Below are positions 1-11,654 of a stretch of DNA of 64,000 nucleotides, one piece after another; positions within the stretch are counted from its first letter, which is position 1, and each line of letters starts with the position of its first letter. The notes beneath the pieces were generated by a model that was not told the origin of the DNA, did no database searches, and saw only the letters and a program-made list of their open reading frames with translations. Source of the DNA: Helianthus annuus. Taxonomy: Eukaryota; Streptophyta; Magnoliopsida; Asterales; Asteraceae. The position numbers and the translations under genes are program-made. The stretch covers positions 124,760,922 to 124,824,921 of the forward strand of contig NC_035448.2 of the NCBI RefSeq assembly GCF_002127325.2, read 5' to 3'.

Positions 1-673
1 CGTTAACCGGCCCAAAGAGATCCATATGCAATCTCTCGAGAGGTAACCGGATAGTGTTGAGCATCTTTAGCGGATGAGACTTCCGTACCTGTTTACCTTT
101 CTTACAAGCAACACAATCGTCAGGTAAATGAAAATTCTTAACATTCACACCTTCTACTAAATCGTTGTGTACAAGAAAATTCATTTTACGAACGTGTATA
201 TGACCCATTTTTCTGTGCCACATAATTGACTCTTTCTCAGTTGCTTTAGATTTTGTCACAAAACATTGTTTTTGAGGAGTTGTTGGTGTTGCAGTGCTCA
301 TATCTAAAATGTAAAGATCATTAACCCTAGGAGCACGCAACAGCACTAACTCATCAGGGACTTTAAACCCTGGTTTTAAAACCAAACATTCTGTTTTTGT
401 AAAATGTACGCTAAAATCTTTGTCGCAAATTTGTGAAATACTTAACAAATTGTTCGTCAATTCAACAATATAATTCACTTTGTCAAAAGATATGATGTCG
501 TTTGTGAGCTTTCCCTGACCAACAATCCTGCCACCTTGGTTACCAGCAAATCCAACGTAGCTTCCATTAATTGATTTGACATCATATAATAGAGCTAAGG
601 ATCCCGTCATATCCCTCGACGCTCCGCTGTCCATTATCCACCTGGATAGCACAGACTTGGGCAGCTCCTGCAA
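1..673 (-). pseudogene. pol: pol 5' part of element A: protease, gag-pre-integrase, start of integrase
   Basis: Minus-strand reading gives an aspartic protease motif DSGAS, then the gag-pre-integrase zinc-binding region around [10 protein letters not shown] and CVACKKGKQ, then the first integrase segment [10 protein letters not shown] at the window edge. The frame is open across this part. Translation could begin only after a TGA; the frame opens with TTGCAG, which looks like a splice acceptor (see findings), and the first in-frame ATG lies just before the protease aspartate. Residue for residue it is close to element B pol. One visible difference is SRDMTG here against SRHMTG in B. The remaining integrase, reverse transcriptase and RNase H lie outside the window, so intactness cannot be judged. 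It is listed as a pseudogene because the upstream gag is broken. Confidence 0.85.
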
Positions 674-689
674 TCAGCACACAAACACA

Positions 690-3600
690 TCAGTTAAACA
701 ATGATGCCCCTGACTTTTTAGCTTCTGACACTGTACCAAAAACTACATTGCATTTCTCACTTGTTTTTGCAAAGTTAAATGTGACATTTGACTCAATTTC
801 CTTTTTATCTTGTTTCACTTTGTTATGAAGTTTGGGAAATTCCGACAAAAACTGATCAATTTCAGACTCAAACACAACAACATCATCTTTCACAAAATGT
901 GACTCATTTTTCAACACACTTTCCATCTTTTTGATCTCACCAGATGGTTTAGATTTCGCGACCCATGACTGATTTTCAAAAGTTTTTGCTTTAGGGTAAA
1001 ATTTCGAAGTCTTGGGAGATTTAGAAGACTTGCCAAACTCAAAAATCGATTTTGGCTTATCCTCCGGCTTCAATTTTTCACCCCGTTTAAGAATTCGGAT
1101 CGGTGAAACCAACACTTGTTTATCTCTTGCAACTACCGGTGATTTTGATCGAGGTTTTTGAATGATTTGTTTTGAAACATTTTTGTTTTCAACCTTAGGT
1201 TTTTCAACCTTCTGTTTATTAACAGCTTTTACCACAACCGGTTTTTCAATCACTTTCTTACACTGCTTCGCCACATGGCCAACTTCATTGCAGCGATAAC
1301 ACACACGCTTATCATATTCTACAAAAGTGGTTGTGACAGTTTCCACTTTTAGCTTTTGCGCTGCATTGAAGTCGTTCATGGCCTTTTGACTAAAGATATA
1401 ATCTTTTTCAATTTCAGTGCTAGGACCAGCGACAAACACATCATCCATCCTATCTTTTGGCTTGACCAACTTCTTAGTCATTTTCTTCTCAAAACCAAGA
1501 CCTTTATTCTTTAACTGAACTTTCTTATTTTGGTTTTTACCCACCCCCTCTACCTTTTCTGGACTAGTAGGACGTGACGAACCAACTGACTTATTCAGTT
1601 TTGAAAAGAAATCATTTTTCTTTAACTCATTTACGCTCAGCTCAATCAGCTTAAACATTTTCTGAACATTCTCAAATTTAACATTCTGAATCGGAAACTC
1701 GGTGTTGGAGTAAAGTTTGTCAGATCCAACCATAGTGTAAACCACCATAATTGAATCATCATCCGCACTTTTATCCGTTTTTGTCAAATAACGATCTAAA
1801 AAGTTTCCGTCCTCCTCAGAATCACTACCGGACTCCACTGATTTTGCCTTCTCAGATTTCTCACTATCCTCGTCCAACACCTGATCAATAACATTTTTGA
1901 TTACCTGGGATTCGTTGTCAGTGTCAGACGCAGTGAAAGTGATATCAATGTTATCAGGTAAATCATTCTCAAGTGTTTTTAATTTGATGTTTAATGCAGC
2001 TTCCACCCCATCTGGATATTTCTGTGTATAATGATTCCACATTGGGGGTGGAACACTGTTGTAGACAGGTGAAGCATGTGGATGTTGTGGCACTATTTGT
2101 TCTAACACATACGATGATGCCACATAACTCGTCAATTTCTGATCAATTCTATCATTTTCAATTTTAGTCAACTCAAGCTCTTTTCTCAAAGATGCGATCG
2201 TATCTAAATGAAAGTTGACTTCTCGTTGTTTATCAAATAAAGTTGATTGTGCCAACTTTGTTGCTTTATCATTTTCAAGACTCTCTTTTTGGATCATTTT
2301 TATTGACCTAGACAATGTGTCGTAAGCCTCTTTTACTTGCTCTAAGTCAAACTTCACCAAATCTGTATGTTGTTTTAATTCCTGATACTTGGTGTCTTTT
2401 TCAAGACACCCCGTCCATGGTTGTGAACAACTTAGACACGCTGTATCGGGGATTGAAACTTTTTCAACTATAATCTCATCCTCACAAACAATTTTACCAA
2501 CAAGATTTGACTCCAACTCAGACGACTTGACCACGTTGACCTCTATTACTCCAGTTTCCTCTCCTAGACCTGACATCTTATCAACTGACTCCTGGAAATC
2601 TGTGTCTACCTCTTTCAACTTGCTCATCAATGCTTTATCTGCAATCTCCTTTAGAGCTTCTTCAGTCATCACTTTGGAAACGTCGATCACCTCCTCAACT
2701 GCTTCTTTCTCAGCTTCAAATCTCGGACACGTTCCGGTTCTTGGCTCTTCAAAATAATCTGCAAAAGAATCAAAGACGTTAGGAGGCAAAATAGATTTCA
2801 TTGTATAAACAAATTCCTCCTGCCGTGATTAAAAGTTGAGAACTTCAGTCACAGATTCCTCAGCTTTTGCAGAACTATCTGTAGAAACCTCTTTGACAAC
2901 CTCTGGAACCACCTGATCAGCAACTTCCATAACCTCTTCGATCACAATTTCAGTAACAGAATCAACAATTTTGGTAACTACTTCCTGAACCACCTCAGAA
3001 TCAGACTCAACTACACTCTCAGAAACTACTTCACTGACATTCTCAGTAACCACTTCATCGCTAACCTTCGACTCTGCAACTGTCTCGGTAATTTCAACTA
3101 CCTCAGCCATCATTGCTCGATCATCCTTTCCTGGAACATACTTGTCCCAACTAAACCCAGACGCAACTTTTTCATCATCTTGGTTTACGATAAGTGCCTT
3201 CTCTGGTTTGTTTTCAATCTGAGGTCTCTGAACAGCAGATTGTTGATTTGGGCGGTGATATATAGCCTGTCTGTAATAATCATTGGTGAACGGGTTCTGA
3301 TGATTCTGCACTTCACGATTCGGACACTCACGCTTGAAATGACCTCGTTCTTTGCACTTAAAACAAGTCACCTTTGACTTATCGAACCCTCATTTCTGAT
3401 CAGGACCTGACAGACTACTTCTACCCGTGATTTCCATAAAGCGTTTTGCTCTTCTAACCAGACTCGCCATGCACCACTTTATATCTATCAGTTCCAGTTC
3501 TTCCGGATCGATCTGATCGTAATCCTCTTTAGTCATATCGGGATTACCGATCCTACCAGCGACCAAACCTTCATAAGCTTCCAAAACTGATGCCAGTAAC

Positions 3601-4646
3601 GCGATGTGCTGCTTGGCTGCATTCTCGGTGATTTCATTCCCATTCTTGATGTTAACTGCAATATTACACTGCACACCGGACACAAATGTCTGTTGATTTG
3701 ACCCTGTAGAACTTTGAGGAGAATTCTGCTCTGAGACTTTAACATTTGGCTCGTAGTTGGCAAATGGAGTCGACTGACTCGACTGATAGGCATTTGGAGC
3801 AGCAGATGAAGTGTTGTCTGCACTAAACCCGGTTTGAATCTTCGGACTCTGAACATTAGAAGCTGCCGGATTGTTCTTGTAGTATAAAGACACATCCTGT
3901 GGCATATTCGCTGAATTCATCTTCTTGATTTTTACCAACTCCAACTCATGAGCTTCAATTTTCTCTATAAACACGCTCAAACTATAGTTCACGAAATCTG
4001 AACTATTTTTCAACATCATCAAGTACGTTCCCCATTCCTCATAGGGAAGCGCATCACATAACTTGTCTATCCACTCCTCATTCGTCTTTTCGATATTCAA
4101 CCTTCTCATCTCTACCACCAAGTGACAATACCTCTCGATAAGCTACTTTGTCGATTCGCCTTAAATTCCCGTGAATATATCAAATTCTTTCTTTATCAGT
4201 GCTTTCTTACTCTTGATCATCGATGCACTGCCTTTGAATTTCTGTTCCAAAGCTTGCCATATCGACTGTGCACTATCATCATGTTGTAGCAGAACTAGAA
4301 TATCCTCTTTTATCGCTTGCTGCAGAATACTAACCATCTTCTTTTCTGCTTTGAACTCGACCTGTTCCGCCTCTGTAAGACTTGCAATGGTCTTCAACAT
4401 ATTCAACCCGTCTACCGGAGGAACATACTTTCTTTCGATTTTTATCCAGCACTCTAGATGGTTTGCCTGCACCCAGTTTTTGAATCTCCCGGACCATCCT
4501 GAATATTCATCCAAACTCATCAACTTAGGAGGTTTCTGCATCATTCCAAGCTCGTTTTCCAGATTCACATTTTGAATGATGCTAGCAGGACTCTGAGTAA
4601 CTCCTCCACTACCCGCAAACATGTTGTAAAAATATTGGCTTTCCAT
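690..4646 (-). pseudogene. gag: gag of element A, one frame with four in-frame stops
   Basis: The frame runs from an ATG at 4646 (MESQYFYNMF) to a stop at 690, about 1,318 codons, with no frameshift but in-frame stops at 4161-4163 (TAA), 4143-4145 (TAG), 3387-3389 (TGA) and 2826-2828 (TAA). The N-terminal half is a copia capsid (UBN2-type; LIERYCHLVVEMRRL region). A CX2CX4HX4C zinc knuckle (CFKCKERGHFKREC) lies near 3330-3371. A Val/Glu-rich acidic stretch, a coiled coil and a second knuckle (CYRCNEVGHVAKQC) near 1260-1305 follow, then a Lys-rich tail. Most copia gags have one knuckle and are much shorter, so this is an extended SIRE-type gag. Sites where element B still encodes an amino acid show stops here, and the reverse, so each copy decayed independently. 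Confidence 0.9.
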
Positions 4647-4679
4647 TTTTAGTCGTAACGGAAAAAAAATTTCAAACAG

Positions 4680-4930
4680 TCTGAATGAGCGAACCACAAT
4701 AGTTGAATAAGCGAACCACAATGGCTGAATAAGCGAACCACAACTGTAACTAAGAGCGATCCACAAATTACCCTAAGAGCGAACCAGAAATGAGTACTTC
4801 GAGTGGACCAGGAAGTTGACTATCGAGCGAACCACAGATGACAAATGAGCGGACCAGAAACAGCTTAAAATGTACGTTGGAGCGGTCCAGAAAAGCGAAC
4901 CTGAAGCATGACGTAAGCGCGAACCATTTT
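4680..4930 (-). repeat. Short-motif array in element A leader (GGTTCGCT / GGTCCGCT on the sense strand)
   Basis: Between gag and the primer-binding site the plus strand repeatedly reads GCGAACCA or GCGGACCAG, i.e. TGGTTCGCT or TGGTCCGC in the element's sense orientation, about every 20-30 bases with unrelated spacers. The leader of element B (38170-38530) has the same motif, in the same sense orientation. Confidence 0.85.
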
Positions 4931-5106
4931 CACGAGGGTTTTTGGGTCACTTTTAGGCCGTATTTCGATCCGAATCTTTCAAGGGTTTGTTATTAGTATG
5001 TTTTACACCTGTTGTCCAAGTTTCAGTCCATTTCCACCGTTCAAACAGTCCAAATCTACAAAAGTCCGTGTAAAACGCTTCGTATCTAGCAAACTAACTC
5101 GCAACT

Positions 5107-5119
5107 GGCTCTGATACCA
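5107..5119 (-). promoter_or_regulatory. Primer-binding site of element A (initiator tRNA-Met type)
   Basis: Minus strand TGGTATCAGAGCC, two bases inside the 5' LTR end. It matches the usual copia site complementary to the 3' end of initiator tRNA-Met and is the same as in element B. Confidence 0.9.
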
Positions 5120-5121
5120 AT

Positions 5122-5572
5122 TGTAGGATCAGTTTTGACCTCTCGAGTGAGTCAATCAGAGCTAGTGCTTACTGAAAATGTGGCGGAAACACATTTTCAG
5201 CATGATACAAAGAAAAACGCAACAGAAAGGAGTAGAAACAGAAGATTCACACTTAAAATACTTTTTCTTCACTTTATAACGCTTGTCGTACGGACAGCAA
5301 TTCGACGTTGAGTTCTCGAAGACGTTACAAATGAAGACTACTACAGGGGTATATATAGGGATCCTGGTCCGCTCATGTGACATGTCCACAAAAGCGGTCC
5401 AGACAACTAAGCTGGTTCGCTTTTGTGGACACATGCCACAAAAGCGGACCTACAACATGAAAGTCATAAATTTACACTTTTACCCCCTATACTATCACAA
5501 AATGACCTATCTGGACCCTATACATTAAACTAGCATTACAAAGACGTAGGCTTTAGACATTGTGCATCAACA
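5122..5572 (-). repeat. 5' LTR of element A (451 bp)
   Basis: On the minus strand it begins TGTTGATGCACAATGTC and ends GATCCTACA, the same ends as both LTRs of element B. It includes a TATA-like stretch (plus strand near 5350-5358) followed by CATTTGTAACG, and inverted GGTCCGCTTTT/AAAAGCGGACC motifs in its U3-like part. Confidence 0.9.
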
Positions 5573-5696
5573 AACGGTTTGTCCGATTTCCGTTTTGTTC
5601 ATTGTCCGCATCCGTGTTTAGGGATATAATATAAGTTTGCTTATATATATCTTCATGTTTTGCCAACTTTCTAAGTATTGAATTTTTGGAGGATAA

Positions 5697-6520
5697 GTGT
5701 ATGTATGTATGTATGTATGTATGTATGTATGTATGTATGTATTTATGTATGTATGTATGTATGTATGTATGTATGTATGTATGTATGTATGTATGTATGT
5801 ATGTATGTATGTATGTATGTATGTATGTATGTATGTATGTATGTATGTATGTATGTATGTATGTATGTATGTATGTATGTATGTATGTATGTATGTATGT
5901 ATGTATGTATGTATGTATGTATGTATGTATGTATGTATGTATGTATGTATGTATGTATGTATGTATGTATGTATGTATGTATGTATGTATGTATGTATGT
6001 ATGTATGTATGTATGTATGTATGTATGTATGTATGTATGTATGTATGTATGTATGTATGTATGTATGTATGTATGTATGTATGTATGTATGTATGTATGT
6101 ATGTATGTATGTATGTATGTATGTATGTATGTATGTATGTATGTATGTATGTATGTATGTATGTATGTATGTATGTATGTATGTATGTATGTATGTATGT
6201 ATGTATGTATGTATGTATGTATGTATGTATGTATGTATGTATGTATGTATGTATGTATGTATGTATGTATGTATGTATGTTAATGTATGTATGTATGTAG
6301 TATGTATGTATGTATGTATGTATGTATGTATGTATGGTAATGTAATGTAAATTGTAATGTATGTATGTATGTATGTATGTATGTATGGTATGTATGTATG
6401 TATGTATGTATGGTATGGTATGTATGTATGTATGTATGTATGTATGTATGTATGGTTAATGTATGTATGTAGATGTAATGTATGTATGTATGTAGTATGT
6501 ATGTATGTATGTATGTATGT
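5697..6520. repeat. Giant (ATGT)n microsatellite
   Basis: Tetranucleotide ATGT repeats run with one early substitution (near 5742) and are then unbroken from about 5744 to 6281, roughly 134 perfect units. After that they become interrupted (TAATG, GGTATG, AGATG) until about 6520. Open frames on both strands here are repeat translations and not genes. Confidence 0.97.
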
Positions 6521-6688
6521 ATAAATGTTCATATGTCCCATGTTTATACTTTCAAGTATTTAGGAGGTTTTCCATATGTTGTGTATTTGTATTTAGGTAG
6601 TCATTTCCTAACTTCTAATACATACACATAAACACCTTTATACATATACACATAAGATGGATTTTCTAAGTTTATATATTTTTCATCC

Positions 6689-6696
6689 TATATATA

Positions 6697-6728
<32 letters not shown>
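6689..6728. repeat. (TA)n dinucleotide run
   Basis: About 40 bases of almost uninterrupted TA repeats, one TAT-TAT break. Confidence 0.9.
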
Positions 6729-8687
6729 GAATCCATTTTAACTTATGAAAACATACATAAGTGTTTAAGAAAATACTTTGGAGTTTAAGACTTAAACTTT
6801 TTCATCAAGATTTGCCTAATCATGATTAAGGTCACTAATCATGTTTAGTCATTTTAATCACCTTTTAACCACACCTCAACCATGATTAGGATTTTATAAA
6901 ATTTCGCCATAGTTTCCCCTATACTATGGTGTTTTCCACGTTTTTAAAACGTATTTTAAACCATGTTTTAATACACAAAATCACAATCACACATAACCAA
7001 CTTTGCATGCACATATTACACATAAACACCTTCATTTTTCTCATGAACTTATATATATATTTTCAACAAAAAATTTTAAAAATAATAACACTTTTATTAT
7101 CATCCACTAGTTTATCCATGTCACATAACCTTGTTCATGCCACTTTTTAAGATCATTATATTATAAATCATGATTTAATCTACTTGTAAAAGTTATATTT
7201 GTCAAAAATCATTTCCAAGTTTAGTGTTTAAGTTAACACATCATGAAGGTGATGATCTTGTTAGATCTAAACATCTTGATGTTTAGATCATCATTTTAAG
7301 CATGTTCTTACAAGATGATACTAAATAATCAACATACTTTACACTAATCATTAAGTTCATACAAACTGTCTTACACTAATGAACATCAACACATAAACAC
7401 ATCATTTTTTAAGCTTGTTAGTTTATGTTTAGGGTTTTAAGCTTTATTTTTCATGAAGTTCAAGATGATCAAGTTGTACATCTATGATCTACTTAACATA
7501 ATAAGCATGAAAATGGGTGTGTAAGGGTCTTACTACTAGCAAAAGGCTAGGGTAGCTCTTAGATGTAGAAGATGAGAAGAATATGAAGATGTGAGAGTTC
7601 CAAAATGCTTCCTAGTCCACCGCCATGTCTTGAGCTTGCTTAGACCATCTTAAATAGGTTGAAAAGGCTTGATTTTGGGTGTTCATGAGTTGAAAATGGA
7701 GGGTTACGGTGGTGGTTTGGGGCCGTAAATGGGAAAAGGAGAAAGGGGTTTTTGGTGTTTGTTTGAATGGTGTAAAAGTGAGTATAATGTATGGATTGTG
7801 GTAAGTTATAATCTTCTTGAACCCCTTAGTCAACTTGGAGATCTCATTGCCATACTTACAACCATCACTCACCAAGTAGATATAGGATATACGGGCGGGC
7901 CCTACCATGGCCGAAAATGGAGTGGTGGTGGTTAGTTTATATATATATATATATATTTTATAAATTTAGATATGTGCATATATGGTTAAACTTAGATATT
8001 TTTACCATTAACCAAGTTCTTGCACCATTAGTGGCTTAATGGTGTTTAAGATGTTAAACAACTTCTAACTAGTTCATTAGACTAGTACATTTGTGTTAGG
8101 ATATCACTAGTTTGTTTGTTGGCTTGAAACTAGACAATATGTGAAAGATGCGTTATAATACCGGGAACGATGTCTTTGATATTCCATTGATATCATTGGA
8201 TTTATTTAAGACGGTTAACATCATTTACAAGCTTTGTTGATATTGAAAATGCTGAATTTTTAAGTTGCGGACAAGTATAATTATCATATTATAGTGTGGA
8301 TCAGAAAGCATTTTTTAAGTTGCGGACAATTTATAAATGATTGCAATTTGTGCCCATCATTAGGGTTTGTATTCATGTATTTATGATGATAGGCTTCCAT
8401 ATCGTTCGTTGGTCATTTCAGAGAGTTTTCAAAACTTGCTGGCATGAATAGTGTGTTGAGGTGAATAGTTTTTTCAACATTTTTCGCCAACATATGAGGA
8501 CATAGTTAACCGTTTTCTCGTGACGTGATGAATGTAACAATACCAATTTTCAAGTTAAAATATGTCCTACAAATGCTAGATTTGTATGACCTAATCATGC
8601 ACAAATTAAGCCACAAATGAACATAATTAAACGTATAAATAGTTGTTAAGTTGTATGGAATTACCATTAATTTTGCCGATTTTCACA

Positions 8688-8697
8688 TACTCCCCCC
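8688..8697 (-). promoter_or_regulatory. Polypurine tract of the gypsy remnant
   Basis: Minus strand GGGGGGAGTA lies directly before a TGTGAAAATCGG end, the usual polypurine tract/3' LTR junction. It is followed in the other direction by gypsy integrase coding sequence, which agrees with a minus-strand element. Confidence 0.7.
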
Positions 8698-8889
8698 GTT
8701 AGAAGAATTTCGTCCCAAAATTCAAGTTGCGTTACCGGTTGCAAGGGAGTCTTGGAACAAATGTGGGTACTTGGGTTTGATTTAGTCTTCACTTTCCCAC
8801 GTAAACCCGGGACCGTGACGTGAGTTCCAACGAACTTTGACTAGTTTAACGCAACTTTTCCTAGTATTTTGGACCTTCCAGTCTAAAAC

Positions 8890-10768
8890 CTAAACAGGTT
8901 CTTCACTGAATTCGATTTTGTCATTGATATGTATCTCATCCGCCGGGATGATAACCATTTCTTGTGTAGGACTCTTTTTAAGATTTGACACATGAAATGT
9001 GTCGTGTACACTACTAAGCTCGTCCGGTAACTTCAACTTGTAAGAAACAGTTCCAATCTTTTCCAAGATTTCGAAAGGTCCTACGTATCGTGGGTTCAAC
9101 TTCCCACGTTTTCCAAATCTGGCTACGCCTTTCCAAGGCGAGACTTTCAGCAAAACTTTATCTCCGACCTCAAAAGATAATGGTTTGCGTCATTTGTCAG
9201 CGTAGCTCTTTTGTCTATTGCGAGCCGCCTTGATACGGTCACGTATTTGAAAGATTTTGTCCTTAGTCTCTTGGACTAATTCCGGACCAATAAGTAGCTT
9301 GTCTTCAGTCTCTGCCCAACATAGCGGTGATCGACAATTTCGTCCATATAGGGCTTCAAACGGGGCTGCCTGGATGCCAGTGTGATAACTATTATTATAT
9401 GAGAACTCCACTAAGGGCAAGTGAGTATCCCAATTTCCACCCAAATCCATCACACACGCACGTAACATGTCCTCCCAAGTTTGTATCATTTATTCACTTT
9501 GGATGTCCGTTTGAGGGTAAAAGGTCGTACTAAGATCCAATCGCGATCCAAAGGCCTTTTGGAATGATTGCTAAATCCTTGACACGAACCGACCGTCTCG
9601 GTCCGTTATGATAGAAACAGGTAGTCCATGTCCTGCCATAATCTCTTTAAGATATAGCTCGGCGAGCTTTTCAGTGCTATCCTTCTCCCGGATAGGCAAG
9701 AAAAGTGTGGACTTTGTCAATCGATCAACTATTACCTAAATCATGTCGTGACCTCTCGAGGTCCGGGGTAATTTAGAATGAAGTCCATCGAGATTTGTTC
9801 CCATTTCCAAACGAGAATTTTAGGTTGCTGTAACAATCCAGAAGGCTTTTGGTATTCGGCCTTAACCTTGGCGCATGTAAGACATTTTCCGACATAAGTA
9901 GCAATGTCGCCCTTAAGGTTAGGCCACCAATAGAATTCTTTTAAGTCTTGGTACATCTTATCCGATCCCGGATGGATAGAGTACCTTGACTTGTGAGCTT
10001 CGTCCAAAATGATCGCCCGTAGGTTGCCAAAGAATGGAACCCAGATTCATCCCAAGTATAATGTTCTATCCTACTTTGGCACTAATTATTTCTCCATTCC
10101 ACGTAAGGCCCCGGCTTGAATATTTTCCGGATTAAGGGCCCTAGTGTGGCTCATGAATTCGAGTAGTAAGGTTCGTTTGTATCGTCATTTATAAGGCTCG
10201 CACCCTTAGAGTTTTCTCTCGTTCTTTGCGGCTCAAGGCGTCCGCCACGACGTTCGCTTTGCCCGGGTGATACTTTATATCGCAATCGTAGTGATTCAAC
10301 AATTCAATCCAACGTCGTTGTTGCATATTTAATTCTTTCTGATTAAATATATGTTGAAGATTTTTGTGATCCGTAAAGATTGTACATTGAGTACCATATA
10401 GGTAGTGACGCCAAAATTTTAAAGCGAATACCACCGCACCTAGCTCTAGGTCGTGGGTGGTATAATTTTTCTCATGTACATTCAATTATCGAGATCCTAC
10501 GCGATGACTTGTCTTGTTGCACCAACATGCAACCAAGACCTTGATGCGATGCATCAGAATAAACCACGAAATCGTCGGTACCGTCGGGTAAAAGATAGGC
10601 GCGTCACATAATTTGTCTTTTAGTAGTTGGAAAGCCGCCTCTTGTTGCTCGCCCCAGTCAAACTTCTTATCCTTTTGTGTCAGGGACGTTAGCGGTTGAG
10701 CAACTTTTGAAAAGTTCTCTATAAACCTTCGGTAATAGCCCGCTAACCAAAAATTGTCGCACTTCCGT
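8890..10768 (-). pseudogene. pol: Ty3/gypsy (Tekay/Del-like) pol remnant: reverse transcriptase end, RNase H, integrase, C-terminal domain
   Basis: Reading leftward on the minus strand: the end of reverse transcriptase (GYYRRFIENFSKVAQPLT, LTQKDKKFDWG) near 10630-10745; RNase H ([44 protein letters not shown]) at 10210-10485; the integrase zinc-binding domain (H...[34 protein letters not shown]) at 9741-10007; integrase core pieces ([25 protein letters not shown]) at 9190-9489; and the C-terminal [22 protein letters not shown] module before the chromodomain position at 8890-9153. The pieces are in different frames with stops between them, and the section around the second and third integrase acidic residues is broken. 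The domain order INT after RNase H defines Ty3/gypsy; the sequences resemble the chromovirus Tekay clade. Gag, protease and most of the reverse transcriptase are missing. Confidence 0.88.
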
Positions 10769-10857
10769 AGGGCAAGTGAATATCCCAGTTTCCACCCAAA
10801 TCCATCACACACGCACGTAACATGTCCTCCAAAGTTTGTATCGTTCGTTCACTTTGG
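10769..10857 (-). repeat. Second copy of an 89-bp integrase segment at a chimeric junction
   Basis: These 89 bases match 9414-9502, in the same orientation, with a handful of substitutions. They encode the integrase piece [25 protein letters not shown], yet sit directly upstream of reverse transcriptase sequence, where integrase does not belong. This marks a join between two gypsy copies. Confidence 0.85.
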
Positions 10858-11654
10858 CCAGTAATTGGCCGAAATTTGGTCGGAACCGCGGATTTTTGGC
10901 CAATTAGGACTATCGATGACTGTCTAGTGATTAATTGGCCGATTAGAGTAAAATTACCGATGAACCTCCGAATAGCGATTAATCGACGACTAATCCAATG
11001 CTAGTCGAGATTATTACAACCATACTAAATATTGTAAAACTTAATTGGAAAAAAGATTAAATCCATAAGTAAATATAAACTCGGCAAAGTTGCTAAACAT
11101 GAGAAAGCTTGGCTAGAGAATCAACACGTGTTTATACCCTTTTGCTTTTGATACATTTGGGTATTTTGCCCTCAAAGCAATGGGATTTCTCAACAGAGTC
11201 CAACGAGTCGTGCATAGTAATTACTCAATTCCTAAGACCCATAACTTTATTTTTAGTGGATCGATTTTACCATCCAAAAGAAACTACACCATAACATGTT
11301 GCCTATTTACATGCCACTTTCTTGTAATTGGATCCTAGAGTTTGATAAATTAAAAAGTCAAAGAAAAAAAATCAAGAACCATAACCATAACTTTGGTAAA
11401 ACACTACGATTCCTTGCGTATAGAAACATGACCGACATCAACGACGAGTAGTTAAAGATAGCTGAGAAAACAACGTGCAATACCTTGAAGCATTTTTGTC
11501 ACGGCACATTACAATACTATAAACATTACATGCATTCTTATTTTTTAGTAAGCTTAAAATTATATATGTTTGTTTTTTTAAAAGATATAATAAATCTGTA
11601 CGGTGCCTGTTACCTACATGGTACGATCTTCAACAAATTTACGAGGTCCATTCT
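10858..11654. other. Stretch without a recognisable gene
   Basis: The first 150 bases repeat short phrases around TTAATTGGCCGATTAG and the rest is AT-rich. No coding frame, LTR end or inverted repeat was found that could be supported. It probably contains the 5' part of the Harbinger element whose transposase follows. Confidence 0.3.

Larger units (their letters stand above)
1..5572 (-). mobile_element. SIRE-like Ty1/copia retrotransposon, element A (cut by window edge)
   Basis: A minus-strand LTR retrotransposon enters from the left edge. In its own orientation it shows a 5' LTR (5572-5122), a primer-binding site, a motif-rich leader, a long gag broken by stops, and the start of pol running off the window. 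It is the same family as element B at 37527-49803: LTRs, leader and gag align closely, and both gag proteins share the order capsid, zinc knuckle, acidic coiled coil, second knuckle. The base outside the LTR is followed by AACGG, one half of the expected target duplication; the other half is outside the window. Very long copia elements with a gag of this size and an iMet primer site fit the SIRE/Maximus lineage. It is likely dead because of the gag stops. Confidence 0.9.
5573..8687. other. AT-rich stretch without a recognisable gene, probably including a gypsy LTR
   Basis: No convincing coding frame. It holds the ATGT microsatellite, a TA run and AT-rich DNA with a twice-repeated phrase TTTTTAAGTTGCGGACAA (near 8257 and 8306). 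The right end reads CCGATTTTCACA just before a purine tract at 8688 (minus strand), so this stretch probably includes the 3' LTR of the minus-strand gypsy remnant. The other LTR end could not be placed because no second copy is in the window. Confidence 0.45.

Noticed and set aside
5618..6541. Long open frames of HTYI or MYVC repeats on both strands
   Set aside because: They are translations of the ATGT tetranucleotide repeat, open in all frames because the repeat has no stop codon.
6926..7150. Short AT-rich frames between 6.9 and 7.9 kb
   Set aside because: Composition follows the AT-rich background; no motif, no splice context and no similarity recognised.
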